Assembly: GCA_963532875.1 (NCBI GenBank)
Contig: CAUSLO010000024.1
Location: 1-17,622 of the forward strand
Origin: CAUTUX01 sp963532875
GTDB lineage: Bacteria > Bacillota > Clostridia > Christensenellales > CAG-917
Length of the DNA stretch: 17,622 nt
Direction: 5' to 3'
Part shown: positions 14,450-17,622 of the stretch, one piece after another
Layout of the letters: each line of letters opens with the position of its first letter
Position numbering within the stretch: the stretch's first letter is position 1
The notes under the pieces: model-generated
Database searches by the model: none
What the model saw: only the letters and a program-made list of their open reading frames with translations
Told to the model about the DNA's origin: nothing
Made by a program: the position numbers and the translations under genes

Positions 14450-16045
14450 ATGAAATCTGATATTGAAATTGCACAAAGTGCAAAACTTGTACCTATTAAG
14501 AAAATTGCTAAGAAAATGGGATACAGTGCCAAAGATGTTGCAATGTATGGCGAATACATTTGTAAGGTTAAAACAACGGAAGGGAAAGTAAAGGGTAAGT
14601 TAATTTTAGTAACGGCAATGAACCCAACACCTTTTGGGGAAGGGAAGACGACTATAGCGATTGGCTTAGCAGATGCATTAAATAGTTTGAAAAAGTCAAC
14701 AGCACTTGCCTTGCGAGAACCATCGTTAGGACCAGTATTCGGAATTAAAGGTGGAGCATGTGGTGGTGGATATTCGCAAGTATTGCCAATGGAAGAAATC
14801 AACCTACATTTCACAGGAGATTTTCACGCCATTACTTCAGCAAACAACTTATTGTCAGCAATGATAGATAACCACATATTTCAAGGTAATGAGTTGAAAA
14901 TAAAAGAAGTAATATTCTCACGTTGTTTAGATGTAAATGATAGAGCATTAAGAAGAGTAATCATTAAGCAGAGCGAAGAGATAAGCAGAAGCGAAAATTT
15001 CACAATAACCGCCGCCAGCGAGATTATGGCAATCCTTGCTCTATCTACATCCTTTGCAGATTTAAAGGAGAGATTAGGAAATATACTAATAGCATATGAT
15101 GAGAATGGCAATAAGGTTTTTGCAAGGGATATTAAAGCACAAGAGGCAATGGCAATTTTATTAAAGCAAGCCATCAACCCAAATCTTGTCCAAACAATAT
15201 ATGGAACACCTGCGTATATACATTGTGGACCGTTCGCAAATATAGCCCATGGATGCAATAGCATAATTGCTACAAAAGAGGCGTTATCACATGCGGATTA
15301 TGTGGTTACCGAATCAGGATTTGGTTCAGAACTTGGGGGAGAAAAGTTCCTAGATATAAAGTGTAGAGAACTGGGAGTTTCACCAGATGCTGTAGTTATA
15401 GTAGTTACAATCAGAGGAATTAAACATAACGGCGATGGAGACTTAGGAAGAGGCTTTGTCAACGTCGAAAGACATATCAAAAACATGAAGAGATTTGGAA
15501 TGAATGTTGTTGTTGCAATTAATCAATTCCCAACAGACACTCAAGAAGAGATAAATAAAGTTGCCGAGTTATGCAAAGAATATGGGGTTGAGTGTGAGAC
15601 ATCGACGGCATTCAGTGATGGACCAAAAGGAGCAACAAATCTTGCAAAAGCAGTTTTATCCAGCATGGGCACGAACACAATTAAATATGCATATGAATTG
15701 CAAGATGATGTCAAAATAAAAATTGAGAAAATTGCAAAGTACATATATGGAGCAAGCAACGTAAGATATACCCCAGAGGCAGAGGCAAAATTAAAAAAGA
15801 TTGAAAACAAAAATCAATATGTATGTATTGCCAAAACTCAGTATTCATTTAGTCATGATAGCAAGATGCTTGGAGCACCAAGTGGATACACTTTTGAGGT
15901 CAGCGATATAATAGAAAAAACAGGGTCGAAATTCATAGTAGTCCTAGCAGGGAAGATGTTGTTGATGCCAGGTTTGCCAAAAGTTCCAAACGCAGAAAAA
16001 ATGACAATTGATAACAAGACTCTCGAAGTAACAGGGCTCATGTAA
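14450..16045 (+). CDS. fhs: Formate--tetrahydrofolate ligase
   Basis: ATP-dependent cytosolic enzyme that makes 10-formyltetrahydrofolate from formate and THF, feeding one-carbon metabolism, purine synthesis and, where present, the Wood-Ljungdahl methyl branch. Signatures: the nucleotide-binding NPTPFGEGKTT (58-68), LREPSLGPVFGIKGGACGGGYSQV (88-111) and LPMEEINLHFTGDFHAI (112-128). Later come NLVQTIYGTPAYIHCGPFANIAHGCNSIIAT and the C-terminal MLLMPGLPKVPNAEKM. The protein is 531 aa against roughly 556-559 for characterised clostridial enzymes. The missing residues fall in loops, notably the segment between VVIVVTIRGIKHNG and FVNVERHIKNMKRFG, while the core is intact. The P-loop has Phe where Ala is usual (PTPAGEGKTT). 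Good SD (GGAG, 6-nt spacer). Probably its own transcription unit. Confidence 0.95.
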   Translation: MKSDIEIAQSAKLVPIKKIAKKMGYSAKDVAMYGEYICKVKTTEGKVKGKLILVTAMNPTPFGEGKTTIAIGLADALNSLKKSTALALREPSLGPVFGIKGGACGGGYSQVLPMEEINLHFTGDFHAITSANNLLSAMIDNHIFQGNELKIKEVIFSRCLDVNDRALRRVIIKQSEEISRSENFTITAASEIMAILALSTSFADLKERLGNILIAYDENGNKVFARDIKAQEAMAILLKQAINPNLVQTIYGTPAYIHCGPFANIAHGCNSIIATKEALSHADYVVTESGFGSELGGEKFLDIKCRELGVSPDAVVIVVTIRGIKHNGDGDLGRGFVNVERHIKNMKRFGMNVVVAINQFPTDTQEEINKVAELCKEYGVECETSTAFSDGPKGATNLAKAVLSSMGTNTIKYAYELQDDVKIKIEKIAKYIYGASNVRYTPEAEAKLKKIENKNQYVCIAKTQYSFSHDSKMLGAPSGYTFEVSDIIEKTGSKFIVVLAGKMLLMPGLPKVPNAEKMTIDNKTLEVTGLM

Positions 16046-16056
16046 AAAAGTGAGAA

Positions 16057-16083
16057 TTGACACAAAATTTTAAAAAGTATAAT
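16057..16083 (+). promoter_or_regulatory. Promoter of the SCIFF operon
   Basis: TTGACA (16057-16062) and TATAAT (16078-16083) are both perfect consensus hexamers, but the spacer is 15 nt, two short of ideal. It lies in the 59-bp gap after fhs and about 22 nt before the scfA ATG, leaving a leader of roughly 15 nt that carries the scfA SD. Confidence 0.6.
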
Positions 16084-16104
16084 GTATTAACAGCGAGGTA
16101 GAAG

Positions 16105-16242
16105 ATGAAAATAGTTACAGTAAACACAAAAAATTTAGAACAAACAAAAGCAACAGGCGGATGCGGAGAATGCCAAACATCATGCCAATCAGCATGTAAA
16201 ACATCATGCGGTGTTGCAAATCAAAAGTGCGAAAATAAATAA
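16105..16242 (+). CDS. scfA: Six-cysteine ranthipeptide precursor SCIFF
   Basis: Ribosomal peptide precursor of exactly 45 residues with six cysteines (C20, C23, C27, C31, C35, C42), matching the name 'six cysteines in forty-five'. The leader (MKIVTVNTKNLEQTKATGG) is followed by the conserved core CGECQTSCQSACKTSC (20-35) and a VANQ-x-CENK tail. Products of this family receive thioether links between Cys sulfurs and acceptor residues, made by the neighbouring radical-SAM enzyme. The role is not settled and is probably signalling or regulation rather than an antibiotic. GAGGT (16095-16099) sits 5 nt before the ATG, a strong SD. The residue after C35 is Gly36, where I recall Thr in well-studied homologues. 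It precedes its maturase gene by 7 bp. Confidence 0.95.
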   Translation: MKIVTVNTKNLEQTKATGGCGECQTSCQSACKTSCGVANQKCENK

Positions 16243-16249
16243 TCTTTAA

Positions 16250-17608
16250 ATGCACCATTTTAAATTTAACGATTTAACACTTGTAGTTGATCCTGCAAGT
16301 GCTTCCGTTCATATTGTTGACGATGTTTCCTTATATATAATTCAACGCTTCCAAGAAGAGGGTAAAGATGAATTAATCAAGGGAACCAAAGTAAAATATC
16401 CAGATGAAACAATAGAGGATATTGAACTAGGATATGAACAAATAAATCAATTAGTTAAGAATCATCAGTTATATACCAAAGACTTAATTGTTGATGTCAA
16501 CAGTATTTTAAAAAAATCAAAGACGATAAAGGCAATGTGTTTAAACGTTGCAACAACATGTAATTTGAATTGTAGTTATTGTTTTGCAAAGGCTAGCAAG
16601 TATCATGGGAAGGAAGCAATCATGACATTTGATGTTGCCAAGAGAGCGATAGATTTTCTAATTGAAAATTCAGAAGGTAGAAGAAATCTAGAGGTTGATT
16701 TCTTTGGAGGAGAGCCACTTTTAAATTGGGAAGTCTGTAAAAGAACAATTGAGTATGCGAGACAAATTGAAAAAGAGAAAGGGAAAAATTTCAGATTCAC
16801 ATTAACAACCAATGGCGTTTTAATTAATGACGAAATAATTGACTATGTCAATAAGGAGTGCGACAACGTAGTTTTAAGCCTAGACGGACGTAAGCACATC
16901 CATGACCACTTTAGAAAATCTGTTACAAATAAAGGGAGTTATGATCAAGTTGTAAAGAACTTCAAAAGATTAGTTGATAAGCGAAATCATGAAAAATATT
17001 ACATAAGGGGTACATACACGGCACTAAATGTGGATTTTTATGAAGATATTAAGCATATGCTAGACCTAGGGTTAAGAGAATTAAGTCTCGAACCAGTTGT
17101 TACAGACGACAATTGCGAATACGGTCTGAATGAAGAACATTATGAAAAAATCTGCGAAGAATACGACAAACTAGCAAATGCAATGATTGAAGCAGAGCGT
17201 GAAAAGAAACCATTCACTTTCTATCACTACATCCTAGATCTACAGCACGGACCTTGTATATATAAAAGGACATTGGGATGCGGAGCAGGATTTGAATACG
17301 TTGCAGTAACACCAAATGGGGACTTATATCCATGCCATCAGTTTCTTGAGGATAAAGAATACAAATTGGGGAACGTATACACTGGCATAGAAAGAAAAGA
17401 TATAACAGAAAAATTTAAGCACACCACGATATATTCAAAAGAAGAGTGCAAGAAGTGTTGGGCACGAATGTTTTGCTCTGGCGGTTGTATGGCAAATGCA
17501 TTTCATAAGACAGGTGATATAAATGGTGTATACGATTTTGGATGTAAAGTTTTTAAGAAAAGACTAGAGTGTGCAATAGGGATTCAAGTAGCTAAATTAT
17601 TAGATTAA
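16250..17608 (+). CDS. scfB: Radical SAM/SPASM thioether-forming SCIFF maturase
   Basis: Cytosolic radical SAM enzyme expected to install thioether cross-links in the SCIFF peptide encoded just upstream. Layout: an N-terminal peptide-recognition (RRE-like) region at 1-90 (MHHFKFNDLTLVVDPASASVH-like start typical of ScfB); the SAM cluster motif CNLNCSYC (104-111, C104/C108/C111); FFGGEPLLNW (151-160) for SAM binding; and a SPASM domain with cysteines C336, C344, C362, C400, C403, C409, C413 and C432, enough for two auxiliary 4Fe-4S clusters. Length 452 aa is typical and the frame closes inside the window. The ATG is 7 bp after scfA with no recognisable SD, so translation is likely coupled and weaker than that of the peptide. 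No transporter is visible in the 14 bases that remain. Confidence 0.95.
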   Translation: MHHFKFNDLTLVVDPASASVHIVDDVSLYIIQRFQEEGKDELIKGTKVKYPDETIEDIELGYEQINQLVKNHQLYTKDLIVDVNSILKKSKTIKAMCLNVATTCNLNCSYCFAKASKYHGKEAIMTFDVAKRAIDFLIENSEGRRNLEVDFFGGEPLLNWEVCKRTIEYARQIEKEKGKNFRFTLTTNGVLINDEIIDYVNKECDNVVLSLDGRKHIHDHFRKSVTNKGSYDQVVKNFKRLVDKRNHEKYYIRGTYTALNVDFYEDIKHMLDLGLRELSLEPVVTDDNCEYGLNEEHYEKICEEYDKLANAMIEAEREKKPFTFYHYILDLQHGPCIYKRTLGCGAGFEYVAVTPNGDLYPCHQFLEDKEYKLGNVYTGIERKDITEKFKHTTIYSKEECKKCWARMFCSGGCMANAFHKTGDINGVYDFGCKVFKKRLECAIGIQVAKLLD

Positions 17609-17622
17609 TTACCTGATTTTAA

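Overview
The window is AT-rich DNA from a low-GC Gram-positive bacterium, most likely class Clostridia. The clearest taxonomic sign is the SCIFF peptide and its radical-SAM maturase at 16105-17608, a pair found across Clostridia. A clostridial formate-tetrahydrofolate ligase, a meso-diaminopimelate dehydrogenase, Shine-Dalgarno (SD)-led genes and a LicD/cytidylyltransferase pair agree with this. I cannot name a genus.

Region A (129-6751, + strand) looks like one transcription unit. It begins with surface-polysaccharide functions: an O-antigen-ligase/polymerase-type membrane protein, a LicD-family phosphotransferase, a small CTP-dependent nucleotidyltransferase overlapping licD by 4 bp, and a PP-loop asparagine-synthase-like protein with no glutaminase domain. 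Then comes the oddest part of the window. A predicted Pol-beta-type nucleotidyltransferase (NTase) appears to start at AUA behind a perfect SD. It overlaps by 4 bp an ORF whose first ~250 residues look like an Abi_2/HEPN protein (R170-N-K-V-N-H175) and whose last 318 residues are a complete meso-DAP dehydrogenase. The dehydrogenase part keeps its own ATG and SD inside the ORF. This resembles an NTase-HEPN toxin/defence pair joined in frame to a cell-wall/lysine enzyme. A HAD phosphatase closes the region.

Region B (6789-13055, + strand) has its own sigma-A-type promoter inside the end of the HAD gene. It holds pgsA, valS, a multi-pass membrane protein, a small two-TM protein and a DUF2156 (MprF-catalytic-domain-like) protein fused to a GNAT acetyltransferase. 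Gaps are 5-7 bp or the genes overlap. The set could supply phosphatidylglycerol, an aminoacyl-tRNA and a possible aminoacyl transferase together.

Region C: an Orn/Lys/Arg-decarboxylase-family PLP enzyme on the - strand (13044-14366) overlaps the end of region B tail to tail by 12 bp. It is divergent from fhs (14450-16045, +). A short intergenic promoter then precedes the 45-residue SCIFF precursor and its maturase, which ends 14 bases before the window edge. No rRNA, tRNA, CRISPR array, insertion sequence or convincing intrinsic terminator was seen, and no gene-free stretch exceeds about 130 bases.
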